Source: an uncultured Pseudoflavonifractor sp.
GTDB lineage: Bacteria > Bacillota > Clostridia > Oscillospirales > Oscillospiraceae
DNA: 64,000 bases
Direction of reading: 5' to 3'
Assembly (NCBI GenBank): GCA_947651395.1
Contig: CANSYW010000005.1
Span: 52,042 to 116,041 of the forward strand
Numbering within the stretch: the first letter of the stretch is position 1; every line of letters starts with the position of its first letter. The position numbers were made by a program, and so were the translations under genes. Below, piece by piece: positions 9,270-17,581 of the stretch. The notes under the pieces were generated by a model that saw only the letters and a program-made list of their open reading frames with translations, was not told where the DNA came from and did no database searches.

Positions 9270-10259
9270 TTGAAAGATACCGATTATCTCTCCATCTCCG
9301 CCCGGATCCGGGCCATGGAGAACCGTCTGCTCACCCGGGAGCGCCGGGAGCGGATGCTGGAGGCCCACACCGACGCCGAGTGCGCCAAGGTCATCACCGA
9401 GTGCGGCTATGCCGAGCCGGAGGATCTCTCCGCCGGCGCCGTCAACGCCGTTTTGTCCAGGGCCCGGCAGGAGCTGTTCCGGGATCTGAAGGGCGCCGTG
9501 CCCCAACAGGCCCTGGTGGAGGTCTTCCAGATCAAGTATGATTATCACAACGCCAAAGCCCTTTTGAAGGCAGAGGCCCTGGGGGAGGACGCCTCCCGGC
9601 TGCTTATGGAGGGAGGCCGTTATGAGCCCAAGGCTCTGGCGGAGGACTTTCACCGGGGGGATCTGTCCGACCTGGGGGAGATCTTTCGCAAGGCGGTGGA
9701 GGAGGCGCAGGCTCTTCTGGGGGATCGCCGTGATCCTCAGCGCTCCGACCTCATTCTGGACGCCGCCTGCTACGCCGAGATGGCCCAGGCCGCCCGGGAG
9801 AGCAAGAGCCCCTTTCTTCAGGGCTATGTGCGCCTGAGTGTGGACGCGGTGAATCTCCGCTCCGCCGTACGCTGTGCCCGGATGGGCTCCGGGGCCGGAC
9901 TGCTGAGCGAGTGTCTGCTCCCCGGCGGAAACGTATCCCCCGCCGCCATTGCCGCCGCCAGGGCCGGCGAGCTGGCCAAACCCTTTGCCGCCTCCCCTCT
10001 GGAGCAGGCCGCCCAGCTGGGCGCCGCCCTCTCCGCCCCCGGGAGCGGCAGCCTCACCGCTTTTGAACGCGCCTGCGACGACGGTCTCACCGCCTATCTC
10101 TCCCAGGCCAAACGGATCCCCTTCGGCGAGCAGCCGGTGGTGGGCTATCTGTGCGCCAGGGAGGCGGAGGCCACCGCCATCCGCACCATCTTCTCCGGCC
10201 GCCAGGCCGGTCTGAGCGCTGAGGAGATCCGAGAAAGGCTGCGTGAGAGCTATGTCTGA
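9270..10259 (+). CDS. ntpC: V-type ATPase subunit C (AC39/d homologue)
   Basis: This 329-residue central-stalk socket subunit links the rotor axle to the proteolipid ring. It is predicted all-helical and soluble; the conserved N-terminal part reads SARIRAMENRLL near residues 8-19, and the central part contains IKYDYHNAKALLKAEA near residue 90, characteristic of the AC39 family. The start is TTG at 9270, placed eight bases after a strong GGAAAGGAG ribosome site; no better ATG lies nearby. Its end overlaps the next gene by eight bases. Confidence 0.9.
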   Translation: MKDTDYLSISARIRAMENRLLTRERRERMLEAHTDAECAKVITECGYAEPEDLSAGAVNAVLSRARQELFRDLKGAVPQQALVEVFQIKYDYHNAKALLKAEALGEDASRLLMEGGRYEPKALAEDFHRGDLSDLGEIFRKAVEEAQALLGDRRDPQRSDLILDAACYAEMAQAARESKSPFLQGYVRLSVDAVNLRSAVRCARMGSGAGLLSECLLPGGNVSPAAIAAARAGELAKPFAASPLEQAAQLGAALSAPGSGSLTAFERACDDGLTAYLSQAKRIPFGEQPVVGYLCAREAEATAIRTIFSGRQAGLSAEEIRERLRESYV

Positions 10260-10566
10260 ATATAAGATCGCCGCCCTGGGCGACAGGGACAGCGTATTGG
10301 GCTTCCGCACCCTGGGGCTGGACGTGTTCCCCGCCGAAGACCTGGAGGAGGCCAGAACCACCCTGCGCCGTCTGGCAAAGGAAAACTACGCCATCATCTA
10401 TCTCACCGAGGGCTACGCCAAGGACATGGGCCCTGAGATCGCCCGGTATAAGGACGCCCTCACCCCCGCCGTCATCCTCATCCCCGGCAGGGAGGGCTCC
10501 CTGGGCATCGGTATGAACGCCGTGAAGACCGCGGTGGAGCGGGCCGTGGGCGCGGATATTCTGTAA
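10252..10566 (+). CDS. ntpG: V-type ATPase subunit F (NtpG)
   Basis: This small central-stalk subunit (104 residues from the ATG at 10252) binds the D subunit. The Rossmann-like start YKIAALGDRDSVLGFRTLG is the family signature, followed by YAIIYLTEGYA and VILIPGREGS. An in-frame GTG at 10243 would add three residues and has better spacing to the AGAAAGG site, so the start is ambiguous. The gene overlaps the end of subunit C and is followed by a 119-base gap with a hairpin repeat before subunit A. Confidence 0.9.
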   Translation: MSEYKIAALGDRDSVLGFRTLGLDVFPAEDLEEARTTLRRLAKENYAIIYLTEGYAKDMGPEIARYKDALTPAVILIPGREGSLGIGMNAVKTAVERAVGADIL

Positions 10567-10573
10567 GCGTGGA

Positions 10574-10629
10574 GCAAGGATCTGCGAGGGAGCTTGGACT
10601 GGAGCGAAGCCGAGCGACCAGATCCTTGC
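10574..10629 (+). repeat. Intergenic hairpin repeat, copy A
   Basis: A 10-base inverted repeat (GCAAGGATCT at 10574 and its complement ending 10629) encloses a core containing AGCGAAGCCGAGCGAC at 10603-10618. A stretch of about 36 bases from 10583 recurs at 52543 with about four mismatches. It lies between subunits F and A, where it could tune mRNA stability or partial termination. Confidence 0.65.
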
Positions 10630-10685
10630 GGAGCGTAATATGACTTTTTTACAAGTAAGACACCTTTTAGAAAGGGCGTGAAAAT

Positions 10686-12461
10686 TTGAGCGGAAAAGTT
10701 GTCAAGGTCTCCGGCCCGCTGGTCGTGGCCACCGGCCTGGCCGAGGCCAACATGGCCGACGTGGTCCGGGTGGGCCCCCAGCGGCTTATCGGTGAGATCC
10801 TCAATATGAACGGTGACGCCGCCTCCATCCAGGTCTACGAAGAGACCTCCGGCCTGGGCCCCGGCGCCGACGTGATCACCACCGGCGCCCCCCTGAGCGT
10901 GGAGCTGGGCCCGGGCATGATCGAGAACATCTATGACGGCATCCAGCGGCCTCTGGAGGAGATCGTAAAGGCCGCCGGAGCAAGCATTACCCGGGGAATC
11001 GAGCTGCCCGGCCTGAACCGGGAGAAAAAGTGGGCCTTCACCCCCACGGTGAAGGCGGGAGACAAGGTGGTGGGTGGCGACGTCATCGGCACTGTGCCCG
11101 AGACCGTCTCCGTCCTCCACAAGATCATGGTGCCCCCCCGCCTGCGGGGTGAGATCCTGTCCATTCAGGGCGGAGAATACACCGTCACCGAGCCGGTGGG
11201 TATTCTGCTGGACGAAAAGGGAGAGCGCCACGAGCTGAAGCTGATGCAGACCTGGCCGGTGCGTGTGGGCCGGCCCTACAAGCACAAATACCCCCCCAAG
11301 ACCCCCCTGCTCTCCGGCCAGCGGATCGTGGACGCCCTTTTCCCCGTGGCCAAGGGCGGCACCGCCGCCATCCCCGGCCCCTTCGGCTCCGGCAAGACGG
11401 TGATGCAGCACCAGATGGCCAAGTGGTCTGATGTGGATATCGTCATCTATATCGGCTGCGGCGAACGGGGCAACGAGATGACCGATGTGCTCCGGGAGTT
11501 CCCCGAGCTGGTGGATCCCCGCAACGGCGAGCCCCTGATGAAGCGCACCGTGCTCATCGCCAACACCTCCGACATGCCCGTGGCCGCCCGCGAGGCCTCC
11601 ATCTACACCGGCATCACCATCGCCGAGTACTTCCGGGACATGGGCTATGACGTGGCCGTTATCGCCGACTCCACCTCCCGCTGGGCCGAGGCCCTCCGGG
11701 AAATGTCGGGCCGGCTGGAGGAGATGCCCGGCGAGGAGGGCTATCCCGCCTATCTGTCCTCCCGCCTCTCCCAGTTCTACGAGCGCTCCGGCGTGGTGGA
11801 GTGTCTGGGCTCCGACGCCCAGCGCCGGGGCAGTCTCACCGCCATCGGGGCCGTCTCCCCTCCGGGCGGCGACCTCTCCGAGCCGGTGAGTCAGGCCACC
11901 ATGCGCATCGTCAAGGTCTTCTGGGCCCTGGACGCCTCCCTGGCCTACCGCCGCCACTTCCCCGCCATCAACTGGCTCAACTCCCACTCTTTGTATCTGG
12001 ACTCCCTCAAGCCCTGGTATGACGAAAACCTGGGGCCCCAGTTCATGGTCAACCGGGATCACGCCATGGCGGTGCTTCAGGAGGAGGCCAGCCTCAACGA
12101 GATCGTTCAGCTGGTGGGCAAGGACTCCCTGTCCCCCGCCGATCAGCTCACTCTGGAGACCGCCAAGATGATCCGTGAGGACTTCCTCCAGCAAAACGGC
12201 TTTCTGGAGGTGGACTGGTATTCCAGCTATGAGCGCCAGGACAAAATGCTCCAGATGATCCTGGACTACGACAAGCTCTGCCGGGCGGCCATCGCCAAGG
12301 GCGCCCAGGTCTCCGACCTTTTTGCCATCCCCTTCCGTGAGAAGATGGGCCGGGCCAAGACGGTGCCTGAGGGAGAATTCCCCGCCGTCTATGCCCGGAT
12401 GGCCGACGAGATGGTCCGGGAGATCGACCAGGCCGTGGTGAAGGGAGGCGAGGACGCGTGA
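10686..12461 (+). CDS. ntpA: V-type ATPase catalytic subunit A
   Basis: This 591-residue catalytic nucleotide-binding subunit carries Walker [11 protein letters not shown] near residue 231, [10 protein letters not shown] near 258, and [20 protein letters not shown] near 330-350. The A-specific non-homologous insert (about 110-200) distinguishes it from F-type beta. The start is TTG at 10686 ([12 protein letters not shown] follows), with GAAAGGG upstream. Its TGA stop overlaps the GTG start of subunit B in the sequence GTGA, indicating coupled translation. Length matches the family. Confidence 0.97.
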   Translation: MSGKVVKVSGPLVVATGLAEANMADVVRVGPQRLIGEILNMNGDAASIQVYEETSGLGPGADVITTGAPLSVELGPGMIENIYDGIQRPLEEIVKAAGASITRGIELPGLNREKKWAFTPTVKAGDKVVGGDVIGTVPETVSVLHKIMVPPRLRGEILSIQGGEYTVTEPVGILLDEKGERHELKLMQTWPVRVGRPYKHKYPPKTPLLSGQRIVDALFPVAKGGTAAIPGPFGSGKTVMQHQMAKWSDVDIVIYIGCGERGNEMTDVLREFPELVDPRNGEPLMKRTVLIANTSDMPVAAREASIYTGITIAEYFRDMGYDVAVIADSTSRWAEALREMSGRLEEMPGEEGYPAYLSSRLSQFYERSGVVECLGSDAQRRGSLTAIGAVSPPGGDLSEPVSQATMRIVKVFWALDASLAYRRHFPAINWLNSHSLYLDSLKPWYDENLGPQFMVNRDHAMAVLQEEASLNEIVQLVGKDSLSPADQLTLETAKMIREDFLQQNGFLEVDWYSSYERQDKMLQMILDYDKLCRAAIAKGAQVSDLFAIPFREKMGRAKTVPEGEFPAVYARMADEMVREIDQAVVKGGEDA

Positions 12462-13840
12462 TCCGTGAATATAAAACGATCCAGGAGGTCAACGGCCCCC
12501 TGATGGTGGTCAAAAAAGTTCAGGGCGTCACCTATGACGAGCTGGGAGAGATCGAGCTGCCGGGCGGCGACATCCGTCACTGCCAGGTGCTGGAGGTCAA
12601 CGGCGACTCCGCCGTGGTCCAGCTCTTCGAGCCCTCCGCCGGCATCAACCTGGCCGACTCCAAGGTCCGCTTTCTGGGCCACCCCCTCCAGCTGGGCGTC
12701 TCCGCCGAGATGCTGGGCCGGGTCTTCAACGGCATGGGTCAGCCCATTGACGGCGGCCCCGCCATCCTCCCCGACGAATACCGGGACATCAACGGTCTGC
12801 CCATGAATCCGGCGGCCCGGGACTATCCCAACGAGTTCATCCAGACGGGCATCTCCGCCATTGACGGCCTGAACACCCTGGTCCGGGGCCAGAAGCTGCC
12901 CATCTTCTCCGGCTCCGGCCTGCCCCACGCCGCCCTGGCCGCCCAGATCGCCCGCCAGGCCAAGGTGCTGGGGGATGAGGGGGCCAATTTCGCCGTGGTG
13001 TTCGCCGCCATCGGCATCACCTTCGAGGAGTCCAACTACTTCGTGGAGGAGTTCCGCCGCACGGGGGCCATCGACCGCACGGTGCTCTTTACCAACCTGG
13101 CCAACGACCCCGCCGTGGAGCGCATCGCCACCCCCCGGATGGCCCTCACCGCCGCGGAATACCTGGCCTTTGAGAAGAATATGCACGTGGTGGTGATCAT
13201 GACCGACATCACCAACTACGCCGAGGCCCTCCGGGAGGTCTCGGCGGCCAAGAAGGAGGTCCCCGGCCGCCGCGGCTACCCCGGCTATCTCTACACTAAC
13301 CTGGCCACCCTCTATGAGCGGGCGGGCCGGCAGCTGGGCAAGCCGGGCTCCATCACCATGATCCCCATCCTCACCATGCCTGAGGACGACAAGACCCACC
13401 CCATCCCCGACCTCACCGGATATATCACCGAGGGGCAGATCATCCTCTCCCGGGAGCTGTTCCGCAAGGGCGTGAATCCCCCCATCGACGTGCTGCCCTC
13501 CCTCTCCCGTCTGAAGGACAAGGGCATCGGCGAGGGGAAGACCCGCGCCGACCACTCGGGCGTTCTCAACCAGCTCTTCGCCGCCTACTCCACCGGCAAG
13601 GAGAACAAAGAGCTTATGAGCATTCTGGGCGAGGCCGCCCTCAGCCCCACCGACCTCCTCTACGCCAGGTTTGCCGATGAGTTTGAGCGCCGCTACGTCT
13701 CCCAGGGCCCCGATGAGAACCGCTCCATTGAGGAGACCTTGACTCTGGGCTGGGAGCTTCTCTCCATCCTGCCCAAATCGGAGCTCAAGCGGATCAAACC
13801 GGAGTTCATCGACGCCTACCTCCCCAAAAAGGAGGACTAA
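12458..13840 (+). CDS. ntpB: V-type ATPase regulatory subunit B
   Basis: This 460-residue non-catalytic subunit alternates with A in the head. The P-loop is degenerate ([13 protein letters not shown] near residue 152), as expected for B. Other marks are [15 protein letters not shown] near 180 and [20 protein letters not shown] near 270. The start is GTG at 12458, overlapping the A stop codon by four bases; a GGGAGG site lies just upstream inside the A gene. Confidence 0.97.
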   Translation: MIREYKTIQEVNGPLMVVKKVQGVTYDELGEIELPGGDIRHCQVLEVNGDSAVVQLFEPSAGINLADSKVRFLGHPLQLGVSAEMLGRVFNGMGQPIDGGPAILPDEYRDINGLPMNPAARDYPNEFIQTGISAIDGLNTLVRGQKLPIFSGSGLPHAALAAQIARQAKVLGDEGANFAVVFAAIGITFEESNYFVEEFRRTGAIDRTVLFTNLANDPAVERIATPRMALTAAEYLAFEKNMHVVVIMTDITNYAEALREVSAAKKEVPGRRGYPGYLYTNLATLYERAGRQLGKPGSITMIPILTMPEDDKTHPIPDLTGYITEGQIILSRELFRKGVNPPIDVLPSLSRLKDKGIGEGKTRADHSGVLNQLFAAYSTGKENKELMSILGEAALSPTDLLYARFADEFERRYVSQGPDENRSIEETLTLGWELLSILPKSELKRIKPEFIDAYLPKKED

Positions 13841-13843
13841 GCC

Positions 13844-14557
13844 ATGCCCGCTTTGAATGTGAACCCCACCCGTATGGAGCTCACCCGGCTCAAAGGCCGC
13901 CTGCGCACCGCCAGCCGGGGCCACAAGCTCCTGAAGGACAAGCGGGATGAACTGATGAAGCAGTTTATGGACGTGGTGCGGGAAAACCGCGCGCTGCGGA
14001 AAAAGGTGGAGGAGGGCCTCACCCGGGCCAACACCGCCTTTGCCGCGGCGGCAGCCGTTATGTCCCCGGAAATGCTGGAGCAGGCCATCCTCTACCCCAG
14101 GGAGTCGGTCTCTCTGGAGATGAGCTTCCAGAACGTGATGAGCGTCAACGTCCCCCTTTACCGGTTCCACACCACCGGCGCCGCCGAGGGCTCCTCCGCC
14201 CCTTACGGCTTTGCCGCCACCAGCGGCGAGCTGGACGACGCGGTGGAGGCCCTGTCAGAGGTCTTTCGGGACATGCTCCGTCTGGCGGAGATCGAAAAGA
14301 CCTCCCAGCTTCTGGCCCAGGAGATCGAAAAGACCCGCAGACGGGTCAACGCCCTGGAATATGTGAAGATCCCCCAGATGGAGGAGACCATCAAGTATAT
14401 CACCATGAAGCTGGACGAGAATGAGCGCGCCAGCACCATCCGACTGATGAAGGTGAAGGACATGCTCCTCAAGGAGGCCATCGAGGAGCGGCGGGGCGCC
14501 ACCGAGGAGGCCCTGCAGACCTTCTCCGACACGGACCCCGGCCCCGTTCAGGCATAA
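13844..14557 (+). CDS. ntpD: V-type ATPase subunit D (rotor axle)
   Basis: This 237-residue axle subunit has two long coiled-coil helices. The N-terminal motif NPTRMELTRLKGRL is the family signature, followed by RGHKLLKDKRDELM near 24. The C-terminal helix (about 150-225) includes RRVNALEYVKIPQMEETIKYI. It is encoded three bases after the B stop with an AAGGAGG site and is the last gene before the operon terminator. Confidence 0.95.
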   Translation: MPALNVNPTRMELTRLKGRLRTASRGHKLLKDKRDELMKQFMDVVRENRALRKKVEEGLTRANTAFAAAAAVMSPEMLEQAILYPRESVSLEMSFQNVMSVNVPLYRFHTTGAAEGSSAPYGFAATSGELDDAVEALSEVFRDMLRLAEIEKTSQLLAQEIEKTRRRVNALEYVKIPQMEETIKYITMKLDENERASTIRLMKVKDMLLKEAIEERRGATEEALQTFSDTDPGPVQA

Positions 14558-14604
14558 GGCGACGGATCTGTGGGTCTGCCACAAATTTCTCCCTGATGCG
14601 GGAA

Positions 14605-14640
14605 GGGCGGCGTTTCAAAGGAAACGCCGCCCTCTTTTTA
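14605..14640 (+). terminator. Terminator of the V-ATPase operon
   Basis: A perfect 12-base stem (GGGCGGCGTTTC and complement) with a four-base loop is followed by TCTTTTT. The last bases overlap the stop codon of the convergent minus-strand gene. Confidence 0.92.
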
Positions 14641-15237
14641 CTGCCGCTCCATCCACTCCCGGAGGAGCCTGGCACAGTCCTGACAGTCCTTGCCCAGAGC
14701 CCGGTAGAGCTCGATGAGGCAGGGATCGGCGGCGGTGTTGGCGGCCTGAAAGAAGGCCAACGCCAGCCGCTGTTCGGTCTGAAATCTGCTCCGGAACTGA
14801 AGGGAAAGCCGCTCTCTGCCCGGAGCGGGTGAGGGCGAGGGGGTATATTGGGTCCCCGTGATAAGGAACCGGGCCGCCCGCAGACGCTTCCCCTGCCGGC
14901 GCTTCTCCCTTGTCAAAACAGGCAGGATCTCCTCTCCCCGCCACCGGCGGCTCAGGGCTTGATAAAAGCGCTCCCCCTCCGCCGTCTCATCCAACAGCCG
15001 CTCCAGCAAAGGCAGCTCCCCGGCGCTCCCCTCCCCCAGACACACCGGCCGGAGGGGCGGGGCCTGACGGGCCGCCGGAGGCGCCGGGGACGGAACCATT
15101 GGGGCGGGAGGCGGCGGGGCGGGAATTGGGGCGGTATCTACCGTAAAAGGACAGTCGGGCCGGGGCTCCGGCATGACCCGCTGCCACACTCTCTGAAAGG
15201 CGGCCTGATCCAAAACGCCGGTCTGGAGCTCTTCCAT
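14638..15237 (-). CDS. Ferritin-like-domain protein, divergent (hypothetical)
   Basis: This 199-residue soluble protein faces the V-ATPase operon. A Pro/Ala-rich low-complexity region (about residues 30-70) is followed by a helical C-terminal domain. The stretch LLDETAEGERFYQALSRR and, later, RLRAARFLITGTQY resemble the helical-bundle pattern of clostridial ferritin-like/rubrerythrin-like proteins. The diiron ExxH ligands are not clearly preserved, so an iron role is doubtful. The start at 15237 is chosen because AAGGAGG precedes it; an upstream in-frame ATG at 15270 lacks a ribosome site. Confidence 0.6.
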   Translation of the reverse strand: MEELQTGVLDQAAFQRVWQRVMPEPRPDCPFTVDTAPIPAPPPPAPMVPSPAPPAARQAPPLRPVCLGEGSAGELPLLERLLDETAEGERFYQALSRRWRGEEILPVLTREKRRQGKRLRAARFLITGTQYTPSPSPAPGRERLSLQFRSRFQTEQRLALAFFQAANTAADPCLIELYRALGKDCQDCARLLREWMERQ

Positions 15238-15316
15238 GGCGATTCCTCCTTGCGATCCATTTCTCTTCATCCTATGCGCCCAGAGAAAAAACGGAACGGA
15301 AAGAAGACAAAAAGGC

Positions 15317-15345
15317 TTGACAATCGCTGAAACTTTGGATATAAT
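15317..15345 (+). promoter_or_regulatory. Consensus promoter of tRNA-Val
   Basis: TTGACA at 15317 and TATAAT at 15340 are separated by exactly 17 bases, with the tRNA starting 13 bases later. Confidence 0.9.
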
Positions 15346-15358
15346 AATTCCTGCGTCT

Positions 15359-15435
15359 GGACGATTAGCTCAGCTGGTATGAGCATCCGCTTGACGTGCG
15401 GGAGGTCACAGGTTCAAGTCCTGTATCGTCCACCA
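15359..15435 (+). tRNA. tRNA-Val (GAC), CCA encoded
   Basis: The acceptor stem GGACGAT pairs with ATCGTCC, the anticodon loop TTGACGT holds GAC at 15393-15395, and the T-arm contains GGTTCAAGTC. CCA is encoded at 15433-15435. The last 25 bases recur at 52495 and mark an integration site. Confidence 0.96.
15411..15435 (+). repeat. Left attachment repeat (3' end of tRNA-Val)
   Basis: This 25-base stretch, from the T-arm to the CCA end, is repeated exactly and in the same orientation at 52495-52519. Duplication of a tRNA 3' end is the usual footprint of tRNA-targeting site-specific recombination. Confidence 0.8.
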
Positions 15436-15503
15436 GTTTGTTTCCCCATCAAATTCAAAATGGGGCCCCCGGCAAATCGTGAAACGATTTGGTGGGGAGA
15501 GGA

Positions 15504-15567
15504 AGAACGGTTCAGCGGATGTGAAGTTTTGGCCATAGGCCGAAACGAAACGGAGCGTAACCGTTCT
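15504..15567 (+). repeat. Intergenic hairpin repeat, related copy
   Basis: The inverted repeat AGAACGGTT/AACCGTTCT encloses an inner hairpin around GGCCATAGGCC and a CGGAGCGTAA motif also found next to copy A at 10629. It lies in the spacer between tRNA-Val and the left tRNA-Gly and belongs loosely to the same hairpin family. Confidence 0.4.
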
Positions 15568-15572
15568 GACGT

Positions 15573-15648
15573 GCGGGCATAGCTCATCTGGTAGAGCGCC
15601 ACCTTGCCAAGGTGGAGGTAGCGAGTTCGAGCCTCGTTGCCCGCTCCA
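15573..15648 (+). tRNA. tRNA-Gly (GCC), left copy, CCA encoded
   Basis: The acceptor stem GCGGGCA pairs with TGCCCGC, and the anticodon loop TTGCCAA holds GCC at 15606-15608. CCA is at 15646-15648. The 76 bases are identical to the copy at 52680-52755. A GC-rich hairpin follows (about 15658-15696). Confidence 0.96.
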
Positions 15649-16148
15649 TGAAGGGCAAACGGATGCCCGGCTCCTGGAAAGGAGCTGGGCACCCGTACAC
15701 CTTTCAAAACCCCCTGTTTGGGGTGCAAAGTTCTCTTTCACAGCAACGATCCCGGCCATTGTCCGTGGCCACATAGGCAGTTACGCCTCCCAGCTCCACG
15801 CATGATTACCGACTGGGGCCCCAAGGGAGCAAGTCTCATTATTATCCGCAGTTTGCAAGGGCCCAGCTGACGAGGCACGCCCCCCTGGCTACTCTCTGAC
15901 TGGAGAGATCACGGCACAGTTTTTCGCACTTGCGGACAGATCTGTAGGTATCGTTGCACAATATGACAAGGTATACCTTTCAGCACCTTGTGTTTTTCAA
16001 GGTTCTTTAGATCCGCCGCTGTTGCACCAGCGGCGGATCGCTTTATATAGGCGCAAAGACACCTATACTCTCGTAGTATACCACCAAGATTTGGGGATGT
16101 CAATGCAGATCACAGGCCTGTTCTCCGCTCGGAGGACAGGCTGCGTTT
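15649..16148. other. Left-end region of the element without a convincing gene
   Basis: This 500-base stretch starts with a GC hairpin after tRNA-Gly. It also holds a perfect inverted repeat at 16010-16039 (GATCCGCCGCT and complement) and a short palindrome near 16065. A 64-codon minus-strand frame crosses the inverted repeat and has no ribosome site, so I do not call it. Regulatory or excision-related function is possible but not shown. Confidence 0.5.
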
Positions 16149-16424
16149 TTAGAACAGATCGCTGTGGGAACCGGTGCGGGTCAGGTAGAGGATCAGTTCC
16201 TCGTTACTGACCTCATAGATCAGGAGCCAGTCCGGGGCGATGTGGCACTCCCGGCAGCCTGCAAGATCGCCACTGAGTTCATGGTCTCTATTTTTCTTGG
16301 GTAAAGGCTCTCCGGCAGCCAATTGCTTGACGACCTCAGTGAGCAGAGAAATATTATATCCCCGCTTCTGCAGACGCTTCAGATCCCGCTGGAACTTGGA
16401 GGTGGGCCTGATCGTATATTTCAT
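16149..16424 (-). CDS. yafQ: YafQ-family mRNA interferase toxin
   Basis: This 91-residue RelE-superfamily toxin would cleave mRNA on the ribosome. Residues matching the E. coli YafQ active site are present: His48 (DHELSG), His61 (RECHI), Asp65 (PDWLL) and His87 (GSHSDLF). The gene overlaps the antitoxin gene by four bases (ATGA), the usual arrangement for co-translation. Length is typical. It probably stabilises the element in its host; the antitoxin is upstream and intact. Confidence 0.92.
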   Translation of the reverse strand: MKYTIRPTSKFQRDLKRLQKRGYNISLLTEVVKQLAAGEPLPKKNRDHELSGDLAGCRECHIAPDWLLIYEVSNEELILYLTRTGSHSDLF

Positions 16425-16696
16425 GCCAGAAGATCCTTCATCATGGCGTCTACGTCAGTGTAACTCTTGCCCAGAGAAGGATCGGCCTTCATGCGCTGGA
16501 TCTCCCGAATGGCCTCAAGGGTCTCCTCGTTGGGAACCGGCTTCCCCACCCTGAACGGGATTGCCTGTTCCCGCACAGCCTGGCGCAGAAACATATTGAC
16601 CGCAGTGCTCATGCTGAGCCCCAGACTTTCAAATAAAGCCTGGGATTCCTCTTTCAGGCTCTGCTCAATTTTGATATTGGTGCTTACAGCTGCCAT
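16421..16696 (-). CDS. dinJ: DinJ/RelB-family antitoxin
   Basis: This 91-residue antitoxin has an N-terminal ribbon-helix-helix DNA-binding part (STNIKIEQSLKEESQALFE, then LGLSMSTAVNMFLRQAV), the classic DinJ layout. The C-terminal region would wrap and neutralise YafQ. An AAAAGGAGG ribosome site precedes the ATG at 16696. The promoter upstream lies inside an inverted repeat and is probably autorepressed by the DinJ-YafQ complex. Confidence 0.92.
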   Translation of the reverse strand: MAAVSTNIKIEQSLKEESQALFESLGLSMSTAVNMFLRQAVREQAIPFRVGKPVPNEETLEAIREIQRMKADPSLGKSYTDVDAMMKDLLA

Positions 16697-16720
16697 AATA
16701 GCGCCTCCTTTTCAGTTCTC

Positions 16721-16760
16721 ATTATATGCCTATTATGTGCCTTTTGTCAATATAATAGGC
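16721..16760 (-). promoter_or_regulatory. dinJ-yafQ promoter and operator
   Basis: On the minus strand TTGACA (16745-16750) and TATAAT (16721-16726) are 18 bases apart. The inverted repeat GCCTATTAT/ATAATAGGC at 16728-16760 overlaps the promoter and is a likely operator. The stop codon of the upstream methylase gene lies inside it. Confidence 0.75.
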
Positions 16761-17568
16761 ACTCGAATATAGTCATCTGCGGTTCATAGTTGAGCCACAG
16801 GATCTCCGTTCTCTTCCCGCCGCCCTCGCACTGTGCGGCCATCTGGAGCTTGCTCCACCCCTTAAGGGCGTCGTTGTACAGCTCGCTCTCATACCCGGAG
16901 AGGATCACCGGCCCTGGATGATCCAGCAGGGCCTTCAGCAATTCCTCATGCTGGGCAAAGCTTTCCATCTCCATGTTATATTGCCGCTGGCTGCGTGTAG
17001 ACAGCATATAGGGTGGGTCAGCATAGATCAGCACATCGGGGTGGGCAAAGCACCGTATCAGTTCCACGGCGGCGGTCTGCTCAATCTGGGCCTCCTTCAG
17101 GCGCTCCATAGCGGCGGCGATCCGCTCCGGCAGCCTCGACCAACTTCGCAGGGTGTAGGCCGCCTCTCTCCCCGCCACATCCCGACGCCAGCCTGCTTGG
17201 TATATCTGTCTGGAGCCAACAGCTTGCCAATACCGTACCAGCGTCAGCCTGGCCAGCTCCACCGGGTCTGTCACATCACCGGCTTTGCGCCTCTCCCAGG
17301 CACGCTTATATTCTTCCCGACTGTAAGGAGTGAGGGCTACAGCCCGCTCCAGAACCTCGGGCATATCCCGAACCACCCGGAACAGGTTGACGATCTCACC
17401 ATCCAGGTCATTGATGGTCTCAATCCGGCTCCTCGGCTTGGTGAAGAACACGGCCCCGCTGCCGAAGAACGGCTCCAGGTAACTTTTGTGGGGAGGCATG
17501 AGGGATACGATACGATTCGCCAGCCGCCACTTTGCACCGGGGTATTTCAGTATGGGATTCATAGTCAT
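16747..17568 (-). CDS. DNA adenine methylase, D12 (Dam) class
   Basis: This 273-residue SAM-dependent N6-adenine methyltransferase carries the N-terminal motif KYPGAKWRLANRI, the SAM-binding motif FFGSGAVFF near residue 35, and the catalytic ADPPY near residue 183. No restriction enzyme gene is nearby, so it is an orphan methylase, commonly carried by conjugative elements to protect against restriction or adjust regulation. The start at 17568 is chosen because GCGGAGG lies five bases upstream; an in-frame GTG at 17574 overlaps that site. Its 3' end extends into the dinJ operator. Confidence 0.9.
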   Translation of the reverse strand: MTMNPILKYPGAKWRLANRIVSLMPPHKSYLEPFFGSGAVFFTKPRSRIETINDLDGEIVNLFRVVRDMPEVLERAVALTPYSREEYKRAWERRKAGDVTDPVELARLTLVRYWQAVGSRQIYQAGWRRDVAGREAAYTLRSWSRLPERIAAAMERLKEAQIEQTAAVELIRCFAHPDVLIYADPPYMLSTRSQRQYNMEMESFAQHEELLKALLDHPGPVILSGYESELYNDALKGWSKLQMAAQCEGGGKRTEILWLNYEPQMTIFECLLY

Positions 17569-17581
17569 ATACACCTCCGCC

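Noticed and set aside
15909..16103. 64-codon minus-strand frame at the left end of the element
   Set aside because: It passes through a perfect hairpin (16010-16039), has no ribosome site and no recognisable motif.
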